Below, piece by piece: positions 7,151 to 16,170 of a stretch of DNA of 64,000 nt. Origin of the DNA: an uncultured Bacteroidales bacterium (GTDB taxonomy: Bacteria > Bacteroidota > Bacteroidia > Bacteroidales > FEN-979); contig CAILVF010000047.1 in NCBI GenBank assembly GCA_903837605.1, positions 1 through 64,000 of the forward strand, read 5' to 3'. The translations under genes were made by a program, and so were the position numbers. The notes below the pieces were generated by a model. The model searched no databases. It was not told the origin of the DNA and was given only the letters and a program-made list of their open reading frames with translations. Within the stretch, counting starts at the first letter, position 1; the number at the start of each line of letters is the position of its first letter.

Positions 7151-7636
7151 ATGGCAAACTTTTATTGCAGATACTTTAAAGCCAAGTCCCCGACAGTTAT
7201 ATTTGGTAAAGTTTCGAAAAAAACGACGGAAACTGCAAATGATCGTGGGCTTATAAATAAGGTACATGTAACACCAAAAATCACGGAAAAACCAACCTTT
7301 TGGTATCAATGCAAAAATTGTGGAATATGTACACAATCCGAATCCAAACCTTCTTCTGCACACTGCTCAAGTTCCACATTTCATAATTGGAATAGATTAG
7401 GGAATGTCGGGAATTTAGTGTATCAATGCAAGAATTGCAAAACAATTATTGAAACTAAATCTCAACCGTCAGCTTCTAATTGCCCAAATTCGACCTTTCA
7501 TCAATGGAGTAAATTGGCAGAAGTTGGAGATATCACTTTCTTTTGTCAACACTGCAAAGGAAAAATTAAAGCTAAATCCCAACCCTATCAATCTAACTGC
7601 CCGAATTCAACGTTTCATAGCTGGAGTAAGCTATAA
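7151..7636 (+). CDS. protein with three CCCH zinc-finger repeats
   Basis: 161 residues. After about 55 unstructured basic residues come three tandem repeats of about 35 residues. Each reads CxxC, fourteen residues, C, five residues, H, with the tail STFHxWxxL. The spacing C-x2-C-x14-C-x5-H is identical in all three copies, so they are probably separate zinc fingers. The repeated KxQP and FHxW segments may bind nucleic acid or protein. No catalytic domain is present. It is the last gene of the cluster; the hsdR remnant begins about 20 bases after its stop. I know no name for this repeat. Confidence 0.75.
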   Translation: MANFYCRYFKAKSPTVIFGKVSKKTTETANDRGLINKVHVTPKITEKPTFWYQCKNCGICTQSESKPSSAHCSSSTFHNWNRLGNVGNLVYQCKNCKTIIETKSQPSASNCPNSTFHQWSKLAEVGDITFFCQHCKGKIKAKSQPYQSNCPNSTFHSWSKL

Positions 7637-7656
7637 TTTAATCAAAAAACATCATC

Positions 7657-9294
7657 AGGGAGGAGATCCGCAACCGCGGGCGGCAGGAACATGTGAGTTT
7701 CTTCGGGTTCACGGGGACTCCCAAGAATAAAACGCTTGAATTATTTGGAAGAAGGACTGCGGATGGCCGCTTCGTGCCCTTCCACTCGTATACGATGAAA
7801 CAGTCGATCGCCGAGGGATTTACGCTGGATGTGCTGAAAAACTATACGACGTATTCGCGGTGGTTCAAGCTCGTGCAGACGGGCGACGACAAGCAGCTTC
7901 CCGAGGGCAAAGCGATGAGGCAGGTGGTGAACTTCGTGGATTCTCATCCGCAGACGATAGAACAAAAGGTAAAGATCATCCTTCAGCAGTTTGTGGGTAA
8001 AACTAGCCGCACGATCAATGGCAAGGGAAGGGCGATGGTGGTGGTGCGGTCGAGGTACCATTGTGTGCTGTTTCAACAGGAGATGGTGAGGCAGATGAGG
8101 GAGATGGGGTTGCCGTATTCTGTGCTGGTGGCGTTTAGTGGGACGATAAAGGGAATATCGAATATCGAATATCGAATGTCGAATGATGAATTAAGGATTG
8201 GGAGGGAGGTTACTGAAGGTATTTTAAACCGGGAGAATGGATTACAGAATATGGTTTCGATTGCGGATGGGCTGAAGGATCCTCGTTACCGCATTCTCGT
8301 CGTAAGCAATAAATTTCAAACGGGCTTTGATGAACCGATGCTGTAGGCGATGTTCATCGATAAGAAACTTTCGGGGGTGCAGTGCGTGCAAACGCTTTCG
8401 CGGCTCAACCGCACCTGCTCAGGTAAGACCGAGACTTTTGTCCTGGATTTTGCCAATGATACCACGGAAGTGGTGGAGGCATTCCAGCCGTTTTATACTT
8501 CAACTGAACTTTCGGGTGAGACTGATCCAAACAAGCTCTATGACCTGGAGACCAAGATCCGGGCATTCAACCTGTTTACCAAGTATATGGTCGATGAGTT
8601 CTGTCGGCTGTTCTACAACGAACGCGAATCAGATGAAATGCTTCAGCCCGTCCTGAACCGCGTGGTCGAGAAATGGAACGAGATCAGTGACCCTGCGCAG
8701 AAGAACGAGTTTAAATCCCTGATCCAGTCATATGTACGATTGTACGGGTATATATCCCAGATCATCACCTTCGAAGACATCGAACTGGAACAACTGTTCA
8801 TCTTCCTTAAGTATGTGAATAAGAAGCTGCCCAAAGGGAATTCTGCCTTTGTGGATATTTCCGGTTCAGTTGAACTCTCATCGCTGCGAATTCAGAAGAT
8901 AGGGGAGTACCGCCTCGGCCCGGAAGACGTTTCAGGCGTTTTAAGCCCCATGGCAGCCGAGGGAGGTGGAGGCAAGACCGAAGAGCCACTCGACTTCCTA
9001 TCCGAGATCGTACGCAAGCTAAATGAGATTTACGGGGCAGAACTCACCGAAGAGCATCGCCTCGATCTCAGCAACGTTCGCACCCGGGTTCGGAGCGATG
9101 AAGATTTGAGATCGGTAATGACCGGGGATAACAGTGAAACCAACAAACGCCGCAAATTCGAAGAAGTCATCGGCTCGATCTTCCTGTCCTATGTCAATGA
9201 CCGCGTCGATTTCTACCAGAAATTCGAGAACCCCATAATCAGGGATCTGATCGTTGAGGAGTTTTGGAGGGATTACAGGAGGGTGGTAGGTTAG
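7657..9294 (+). pseudogene. hsdR: hsdR remnant: C-terminal part of a type I restriction endonuclease
   Basis: The reading frame starts abruptly at about 7657 (REEIRNRGRQEH) and continues through SFFGFTGTPKNKTLELFG, the helicase motif III region of HsdR. It runs on to KFQTGFDEPML, where CAG has become TAG (8344-8346). It resumes in the same frame with MFIDKKLSGVQ and TLSRLNRTC (helicase motif VI), then the long helical C-terminal region to 9294. The N-terminal nuclease and the first helicase motifs are missing, and no hsdM or hsdS is nearby. A short heptad repeat lies inside. The DNA is richer in G+C than the cluster before it. The protein cannot cut DNA; the 5' half was probably lost when the neighbouring cluster arrived or rearranged. 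Confidence 0.88.
8153..8187 (+). repeat. five heptanucleotide repeats in the hsdR remnant
   Basis: Five 7-base units: GAATATC three times, then GAATGTC and GAATGAT. They interrupt the HsdR-like sequence just after AFSGTIKG. Two of the same units recur at 29198-29211. Confidence 0.7.
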
Positions 9295-9318
9295 GTACTG
9301 ATCCTACCCTGGGTAGTA

Positions 9319-10112
9319 CTATATTTTACAAAGTTCTTCATTTATGAACCGCTGGAGCTCCTCTTTTCTTGGAAGCTCAAGCATGTACTTGCTTACAAAA
9401 AGTGATATATCACTGTCGGCCATAGCATATTCGACCAATGCCTTATTTCTTGCTGTCACTAAAAGTATTCCAACAGGAGGATTGTCATCCGTTGCCATTA
9501 TTTCACTCTTATAATAGTTAATATAGGTCTTTAACTGACCGATATGTTCATGTTTGACTTCATCGGTCTTAAGTTCAACAATGACATGGCATTATTCCGG
9601 CTCATGCTACCCCGCTCAAAATACAAACTATTGATCTGGCGTTTCAATTCCCTGACACTCCAGTTTCCTTTAATGCATTCAATTTCATAAAATCTTCGCT
9701 TGAAGTTGTCGTTTAATTGAATTAGCAAAGTGAAATGCGAAAATGAAAGCCTTGAAATTAACCTTCCAGAATCATCAGTATTGGCTTCGTCACCAAATTG
9801 GGCAGACGCTGTCTGCCCATTTGTAATATTATGAAAATCAGGTAATAATTGTTTATTAGATAGGGTGGAAATATCCGATGATAGGTTTAATCCCATTTGT
9901 TTCAATTCGGTAACCACGGTCTGTCCAATTTGGGGATATTCCAAATAAAACTGTCGGAAGATTTTCAGATTCCTGTATGACATTGATTCGTGATTCAATG
10001 AACCAGCAAGTGTCTGAAGCAATTTTAAACCGTACGCAGCCCTGTCTTCTCCTTTTTGCTCAAACTCGATGATGAAAAGCCCTACCGACAGTACTACTCT
10101 GAGAAACCTCAT
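9319..10112 (-). pseudogene. DUF1016/YhcG-type PD-(D/E)XK nuclease remnant
   Basis: Reading leftwards from 10112, the frame resembles the DUF1016 N-terminal domain (FIIEFEQKGEDRAAYG, SHFTLLIQLND, IKGNWSVRELKRQINSLYFERG). At about 9600 the homology jumps to another frame, which reads IVELKTDEVKHEHIGQL, YINYYKSEIM, NPPVGILLVTARNKALVEYA and ends at the stop 9321-9319. Between the two parts about 100 residues are missing, including part of the nuclease core. The first 30 or so residues also look truncated. Intact members are about 340-370 residues and act in defence or DNA metabolism; this one is dead. Confidence 0.8.
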
Positions 10113-10375
10113 GAAGAGTGTTTTAATAAACCAGATTAACAGCCGGGAAATGTTTATGAAAGGGATTGATTACTCCTGTTACTGCGAGGGAAAATAGTTA
10201 AAAGAAGAACATATCCAACGCTCTTCCGGAAAAATGCTTGCTTAGACCAGTCTTCACCGGAATAGCTGCTCTTTTATTCACATATTTATCATATATTTGA
10301 GTGTCCTTTATTAAAGCTTTGCTTGTGGATGAGTAACACCTCAACCTTACAAGGTAGTTCTTTAAAAAACGCATT

Positions 10376-12487
10376 ATGAAAAAGCTGTTCGCTTTATTTC
10401 TTTCATTCCTGTTGGTTTCGGCTGCCGGTGCCCAGGACTGGAAATGGATGAATCCGCTGCCCCAGGCTAATGATCTATCCTCGATTGCTTTTCCGGCTCC
10501 TGATACTGGCTATGCGGTTGGCTTTTACGGTACCGCAATGAAAACAACTGACGGGGGCACCACATGGACAATCTGCCATACCGGTACCCTTAACTGGTTG
10601 AAATCTGTTTTTTTTACTGATGTCAATACAGGATATGCCGTTGGGCATGATGGAATTATTATTAAAACCTCCGATGGAGGAACAAACTGGACCAGGCAGG
10701 ATTCGGTATCATATGCACTGAACTCTGTTTTCTTTATTGATTCCCAAACGGGTTTCGCTGCCGGTGATTCCGGTACTGTCCTGAAAACCACTAACGGGGG
10801 AATAGCGTGGACCCGGCAAAATTCAGGGACATCAAGCAGTTTGAATGCTGTCTATTTTACCTCTGCTGAAACTGGTTTTGCCTGTGGGTTGTATGGTACC
10901 ATCATCAGAACTACAAACGGTGGATCAAGCTGGACCATTCAGCCTACCGGGCACCAGAGGGAAATGACCTCAATCTGTTTCCCGAACGCAGATACAGGGT
11001 ATATCGTTGGACATACTTTATGGACAAGTAAAACCGGCTCCCATAGAGCGGGGGTGGATACTACGGATATCCTGAAGACCACCGACGGTGGAAATACATG
11101 GGAACCCGTATCAACACTGGTTGGTGAATATGTCTTGATATCGGCATATTTCTTAAACAGCAGCACCGGCTATGCAGTCGCAAACAAAGGCGGAGCCTTT
11201 AAAACAACCGATGGCGGGGTGACCTGGTTGCCGCAAAACTATGTGTCATATAATTTGACTTCTGTGCAGTTCGTGTTGAAGGACGGTAATTATACAGGGT
11301 ATGCTGTCGGCAATTTCGGAACAATTCTGAAATTAACCAATGGCAGTTCAAAATGGAATTACCTGCTTTCAGGACCCACAAATTGGCTGAAATCTGTGTG
11401 TTTCCTTCCGGGAACAGCTAAAAACACTGGTTTTGCCTGCGGCGTTTTCGGGATTATCGTAAAAATTGCGAATGGTGGAACCAAGGTGTCTTCCATATGT
11501 CCCGATTCTACCACCATGCTGGAAAGCATCTGCTTTACAGACCTGAATACTGGCTATACGGTTGGATCGGGTGGAACGATCCTGAAATCCACTGATGGAG
11601 GATCAACATGGACGAACAGGAATTCAGGAACAGTCAGCTGGCTGAAATCTGTGTGCTTCCCGAATACCAATACCGGCTATGCAGCTGGATCGGATGGCAC
11701 CATGCTTAAAACGACTGATGGCGGAACAACCTGGTCAAGCCTGGTTACAGGAACAACTCAGAATTTAAATGCGGTTTACTTTACAGATGCGGCTACTGGA
11801 TTTGCTTGCGGGAATGCAGGTATTATGCTGAAAACGATTGACGGGGGTGTAAACTGGGTTTCCCTGAACACAGGAACCGGCCAGAACCTGAATGCCATCA
11901 CTTTCACCGGGACAGGTACTGCTTACGCCGTCGGCAATACAGGAGCCATTATTAAAACCATTGATGGCGGGGTGAACTGGACAGTGCAGAACTCAGGGAC
12001 GGCAGCCAATCTGTACGGTTTGTATTTCACTGATTTAAATACAGGGTTTGTTGCAGGTGATATGGGCACTATCCTTTGCACAAGAGATGGCGGGCAAACA
12101 TGGAAAACCTTGTTTTCGGATACTGAGTCCATGTTACAATCTATATGGTTCACTGATGGGAATACGGGATATGCGGTGGGAGATGGCGGAACCATCATGA
12201 AAACCATTAATGGTGGAACCGGGTTTCTGGAGTTACCTAATAGCAATGGCCAGGTTTTGCTTTATCCAAACCCGTCAGGTACCTCCGTTACGATTGAGCT
12301 GCCCGGTATTTCTGATTTCCGCAATGCCAGTGTCTCGGTATACAGCATCGGTGGACAGTTAGTATTGTATGAACCGATCATACAATCAAAAACAGAGATC
12401 AGCCTTAAAGGACTTTCAACAGGACAGTACCTTGCAAGGTTCTCTCAAAACAACAAAATAATGGTTGGCAGGTTCGTGAAAAAATAG
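10376..12487 (+). CDS. exported BNR/YCF48-like beta-propeller with T9SS sorting domain
   Basis: 703 residues. A signal peptide (to about residue 20, AGA-QDW) is followed by some thirteen repeats of the type TGYAVGxxGTxxKTxDGGxxW. This is the YCF48/BNR pattern that folds into one or two beta-propellers. The last 85 residues are a type A T9SS sorting domain: LLYPNPSGT, then a GxxLSxGxY-like segment (LKGLSTGQYLARF) and a basic end (VGRFVKK). It should be secreted through the type IX system and attached to the surface. A possible -7 box (TATATTTG) lies at 10292-10299. The ligand is unknown. Confidence 0.85.
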   Translation: MKKLFALFLSFLLVSAAGAQDWKWMNPLPQANDLSSIAFPAPDTGYAVGFYGTAMKTTDGGTTWTICHTGTLNWLKSVFFTDVNTGYAVGHDGIIIKTSDGGTNWTRQDSVSYALNSVFFIDSQTGFAAGDSGTVLKTTNGGIAWTRQNSGTSSSLNAVYFTSAETGFACGLYGTIIRTTNGGSSWTIQPTGHQREMTSICFPNADTGYIVGHTLWTSKTGSHRAGVDTTDILKTTDGGNTWEPVSTLVGEYVLISAYFLNSSTGYAVANKGGAFKTTDGGVTWLPQNYVSYNLTSVQFVLKDGNYTGYAVGNFGTILKLTNGSSKWNYLLSGPTNWLKSVCFLPGTAKNTGFACGVFGIIVKIANGGTKVSSICPDSTTMLESICFTDLNTGYTVGSGGTILKSTDGGSTWTNRNSGTVSWLKSVCFPNTNTGYAAGSDGTMLKTTDGGTTWSSLVTGTTQNLNAVYFTDAATGFACGNAGIMLKTIDGGVNWVSLNTGTGQNLNAITFTGTGTAYAVGNTGAIIKTIDGGVNWTVQNSGTAANLYGLYFTDLNTGFVAGDMGTILCTRDGGQTWKTLFSDTESMLQSIWFTDGNTGYAVGDGGTIMKTINGGTGFLELPNSNGQVLLYPNPSGTSVTIELPGISDFRNASVSVYSIGGQLVLYEPIIQSKTEISLKGLSTGQYLARFSQNNKIMVGRFVKK

Positions 12488-12500
12488 CGGCTTGCCTGGT

Positions 12501-14585
12501 TTACTCTACAATGACCTTCTTTGTCGTGCAGAAAAGCTGTTGCCGGCCTTGCTCAAGAGCGTACAAACGAACGGTATACACTCCTTCAGGTAGGCCTTCG
12601 GGAATATTCCACGTAATGTGATCGTTGCCGTTGACCAGGCGGTTGTTTACCGGGCGATCCACCGCCTGTCCTGATAAATTGCTGACAATGATGGTGATAT
12701 TCGTTGGATTTTTAACTCGGATATCAAATGAGGCAACATCATGAGCAGGATTAGGATTTACTGACCAATCTATTTCGGCGGATGTCCCGAGATCGGCAAA
12801 CCCGCTTCCTTTCGGACGGAGCAGCATGGCACGGTCATAAATGAGCTCATCGGGCGAAGGCCCTACACGGGTCAGGGTATCGATGTAAGCACGGAAACCC
12901 AGGAAGGATTTGTCGCCGTAATTTATCCCCATCATATTGTGAGCTGTATCCTGGGGAACAACAAATACATTGGTATCGCCCGGCAGAGGGGAGCGGGCAA
13001 ATTTGTAAGTGAAAAAGTAATCCGCAGTCGTTGTATCGCTGAAGTATTTCCTTGCGGTTTTTGCGTACTGGTAATCCTCTATCCCTCCGAATCCGGCAAA
13101 CAGGGAATCCCTGTAACAGCTCACGTCGGTGTATACGGCTTTCCCGGTTTTGGTATGGTTCACTCCATAGGCAACAACAATGTCGTCCTTGTTGAAGTTA
13201 AACGATTCGGTGCGCATGTACAGAGCATCCCTGACTTCACCAAGCACATCTTTTTCCTCCTGGATCGCCTCATACCCTTCAACCAGCCACATACTGGGAT
13301 GAAGCAGAGAAACAGAATAAGTGCTGTCGTATCCGTTGAACAGCGTTTTTTCCAGGTATTCGAAGTCCTCGTTCAGGAAAAACTCATCAATCCCCGAGTT
13401 TCTGGAGGTGAGCTTGGGCGTGTGAAAGAACGATGGTGCTGCGGGCGTAGCCGGGGTGATACGCAAAACTTCCAGGGTCGGATTGTCCACGTAAGCTTTC
13501 CCGGCGCTGTCGTTTTCAAAGACGGAGGCACGATGTAAAAAACTCCCCCAGTCATCCTTAGGCGCATTACCGAATTTGAATATATCACCCGGAATGATGT
13601 CAAAATAAATATCACTTTCGGGAATCGATGTATTTTGAAGAATCAGCTGTTTGGTTTTGGCGGCAATGTTGCTGTCGGCAGCGCAAACCAGGGCGAAATT
13701 ACGCTCAAACATCCCCGAAAAGGGGACATTCTTATTCATGGAGTAGAGATTTTTGGTATCGCCCAGACTTGCATAAATTTTCTTCAGCGTGTAATCGGGA
13801 AGAGTGTACACCCTGCCGGCCAGGTAGCTCCTGTAGCTGAAATATTTACATTTTGGAGGAGTTTTTCCTATCAGGAGGATGGCCTCATCGCTCTGCAGGT
13901 TAAATACGATGGTCATATTATTCAGGGTGTCGAAGGCAGGCGAGGGAGGCGTATTCATCACAAGATAGGGGAAACCTGCATTGTTTCCCTGGCAGTTAAT
14001 CGAGTAACCTGCATTGCAGATATTGATCGCGCTGGTGAGGTTGATGCTGCCCTGGTTTACGAGATAGCCGTTTTGGGCCAGGCTTTTTGCAACGGCAGCA
14101 GTGGGCGGGTAAACGCTTCCGATGGTATCGGGAGGATGGGTCTGAAGCTGGAGGAAGCCTGAAGCGTTATCGAAGTACACCGTATCGCCCAGGGCTTTCG
14201 ACAGGAAATTAAGCGGTGCAAATTGTACGAGAGATCCTGAATATTCAATCTTTTGAGCGGGTGGTAACATCTTTACTACGATTGATTTATAAAATCCCGT
14301 ATCATAGCTGTCCCTCGCAAAGGCGATGATCTTGCCATACTGGGTGGCAAAACCGTGAATATCAAAGACGTCTTTAAACGGGTAAAATTTTCCGCCCGCT
14401 GCTCTCACCAGGTGTTTAACCTCAGCCGAATAGTTTCCGTTCTCCTGGGTAACCAGCATTGAATCGGCTTGCTGGATCCCATTGATTTTGAATGGGCATT
14501 TAAAGACTAATGGGTTCTGGGCTTCAGAAGAAATTGAGATAAGGGCAGTAATCAGGATTGCCATGAGGAGAGTGATTTTTTTCAT
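12501..14585 (-). CDS. large exported protein with T9SS sorting domain, function unknown
   Basis: 694 residues. Signal peptide to about residue 22 (SSEA-QNP), a long body with no motif I recognise, and a C-terminal T9SS domain (VNPNPAHDVASFDI, then LPEGVYTVRLY and the tail TTKKVIVE). The body has several Cys (CNAG, NCQG, PPKCKYF) that could form disulphides, and an acidic segment EGYEAIQEEKDVLGEV. It is convergent with the BNR protein; only 13 bases separate the two stops. A peptidase or binding protein is possible, but nothing in the sequence proves it. Confidence 0.75.
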   Translation of the reverse strand: MKKITLLMAILITALISISSEAQNPLVFKCPFKINGIQQADSMLVTQENGNYSAEVKHLVRAAGGKFYPFKDVFDIHGFATQYGKIIAFARDSYDTGFYKSIVVKMLPPAQKIEYSGSLVQFAPLNFLSKALGDTVYFDNASGFLQLQTHPPDTIGSVYPPTAAVAKSLAQNGYLVNQGSINLTSAINICNAGYSINCQGNNAGFPYLVMNTPPSPAFDTLNNMTIVFNLQSDEAILLIGKTPPKCKYFSYRSYLAGRVYTLPDYTLKKIYASLGDTKNLYSMNKNVPFSGMFERNFALVCAADSNIAAKTKQLILQNTSIPESDIYFDIIPGDIFKFGNAPKDDWGSFLHRASVFENDSAGKAYVDNPTLEVLRITPATPAAPSFFHTPKLTSRNSGIDEFFLNEDFEYLEKTLFNGYDSTYSVSLLHPSMWLVEGYEAIQEEKDVLGEVRDALYMRTESFNFNKDDIVVAYGVNHTKTGKAVYTDVSCYRDSLFAGFGGIEDYQYAKTARKYFSDTTTADYFFTYKFARSPLPGDTNVFVVPQDTAHNMMGINYGDKSFLGFRAYIDTLTRVGPSPDELIYDRAMLLRPKGSGFADLGTSAEIDWSVNPNPAHDVASFDIRVKNPTNITIIVSNLSGQAVDRPVNNRLVNGNDHITWNIPEGLPEGVYTVRLYALEQGRQQLFCTTKKVIVE

Positions 14586-14692
14586 AGGAATTCCGGTTAA
14601 TTTCTTCAGGTGTAGGAATACAAATATAATGTATTCATTAAAACAATGCTTGCCGATGATTCATTCGCCAGGTCACACCCGTCGCGTTTCAC

Positions 14693-14700
14693 TACCTTTG
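14693..14700 (+). promoter_or_regulatory. -7 box of the decarboxylase gene
   Basis: TACCTTTG matches TAnnTTTG. Transcription should start near 14706, which excludes the ATG at 14646 and favours the ATG at 14721 as the start of the decarboxylase. Confidence 0.55.
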
Positions 14701-14720
14701 TCCATATCAATTCTCATAAA

Positions 14721-16157
14721 ATGATACGTAGACTGCAGCAACTCGAAAAAGCCGCACGCGAACTGGAACCCGCGGCAGGCAAACGAAAGAAAACCCGGGA
14801 TAAAGTCGTTGCCTACGGCGAGGACTTTTTAAACCGTATAGAAAACTTAAAGGCATACGACTACACTGAGGATAAAGGGATAGGGCTTCTTGATTCCCCG
14901 GTTTCGGAGGAGACTCTCACCATAGACCAGGTGCTGGATCTGCTGAAGTCCAACGTAGATACTCACGGACTGAACCCCGCATCGGGAGGTTACCTGGGTT
15001 TCATCCCGGGGGGAGGGATATATTATTCGGCCCTGGGCGATTACCTGGCCGATGTGACGAACAGGCTGGCGGCTTTGTTTTTCGGCTCACCCGGAGCCGT
15101 GCGCATGGAAAACATGATGATTGCCTGGCTCGCGGGAATCCTGGGTTTCCCCGAAACTGCAGCAGGTAACCTTACCTCCGGCGGCAGCATCGCTAACCTC
15201 ATCGCTGTGGTGACGGCCAGGGATGCGAAAGGGATTGGCTCGCAAAAGATTCCAAAATCGGTGATCTATCTTTCGCAACAAACGCATCACTCGGTTCAGA
15301 AGGCTGTCCGCATTGCGGGATTGAACGAGTGTATACTGCGGTATGTCGGAATGGATGCAGGATACAGGATGAAGGCAGATGAACTGGAGAATGCCATCCG
15401 CCAGGATAAAGAAAATGGGCTAAATCCTTTTCTTGTCGTGGCTTCGGCAGGGACTACCGACGTGGGAGCTGTGGATCCACTGCAAAGGATTGGGGATATT
15501 GCCGGGGAGAACGGCTTGTGGTTTCATGTGGATGCCGCTTACGGGGGCTTTTTCATCCTGACCGCCGAAGGGAAAATAAAACTGGGTGGCATCGAAAAAG
15601 CCGATTCTGTTTGTATAGATCCGCACAAAGGGATGTTCCTGCCTTACGGACTGGGCGCGGTCATTGTGAAAGACATGAGCAGCCTGAGAAATTCACATTA
15701 TTACCTGGCTTCCTATCTTCAGGACGCCCAGGGGGAGAGCGAAGAAATCTCTCCTTCGGACCTTTCGCCTGAACTTACCAAGCATTTCAGGGGACTGAGG
15801 TTCTGGCTGCCGCTGAAGCTTCTCGGGACAAAGCCTTTCGTTGCGGCCCTTGAGGAAAAACTCCTGCTTGCAAAATATTTCTACGGCGAAATTAAAAAGC
15901 TGGGCTTCGAAACCGCATGCGAACCTGAACTGTCGGTGGTAACCTACCGCTGGATCCCGAAAACAGGCAATGCCGATGACTTCAACAAAAGGCTGGCCGA
16001 AGAAGTGGTGAAAGACGGAAGGGTTTTCATTTCCTCTACCATTCTCGATGGAAAGTTTACCCTGCGCCTCGCCATTCTTTCATTCAGGACCCACCTGAAA
16101 ACGATCCGGCTCACTCTTGAGATCCTCAGGGAAAAAGTGGAAATGCTGGAAGGATAG
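14721..16157 (+). CDS. PLP-dependent group II decarboxylase (aromatic-L-amino-acid/glutamate type)
   Basis: 478 residues. It has the order typical of group II decarboxylases: NPASGGYLGFIPGGG near residue 95, TSGGSIANL (substrate and PLP binding), QTHHSVQKA (His stacking on PLP), VASAGTTDVGAVDP, HVDAAYGG, and the Schiff-base lysine in DPHKGMF (K303). The closest relatives are aromatic-amino-acid or tyrosine decarboxylase-like enzymes; the true substrate cannot be read from sequence. It is cytosolic, without a signal peptide. The start follows the -7 box at 14693. The stop is 13 bases from the convergent lipase gene. Confidence 0.9.
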   Translation: MIRRLQQLEKAARELEPAAGKRKKTRDKVVAYGEDFLNRIENLKAYDYTEDKGIGLLDSPVSEETLTIDQVLDLLKSNVDTHGLNPASGGYLGFIPGGGIYYSALGDYLADVTNRLAALFFGSPGAVRMENMMIAWLAGILGFPETAAGNLTSGGSIANLIAVVTARDAKGIGSQKIPKSVIYLSQQTHHSVQKAVRIAGLNECILRYVGMDAGYRMKADELENAIRQDKENGLNPFLVVASAGTTDVGAVDPLQRIGDIAGENGLWFHVDAAYGGFFILTAEGKIKLGGIEKADSVCIDPHKGMFLPYGLGAVIVKDMSSLRNSHYYLASYLQDAQGESEEISPSDLSPELTKHFRGLRFWLPLKLLGTKPFVAALEEKLLLAKYFYGEIKKLGFETACEPELSVVTYRWIPKTGNADDFNKRLAEEVVKDGRVFISSTILDGKFTLRLAILSFRTHLKTIRLTLEILREKVEMLEG

Positions 16158-16170
16158 ATGCCTCGCTTAG

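Noticed and set aside
7657..9294. A working type I restriction system
   Set aside because: The hsdR frame starts mid-protein, has an in-frame stop at 8344-8346, and has no hsdM or hsdS.
12939..14162. Long rightward frames opposite the T9SS protein at 12501-14585
   Set aside because: The leftward gene has a signal peptide and a sorting domain; the opposite frames have neither.
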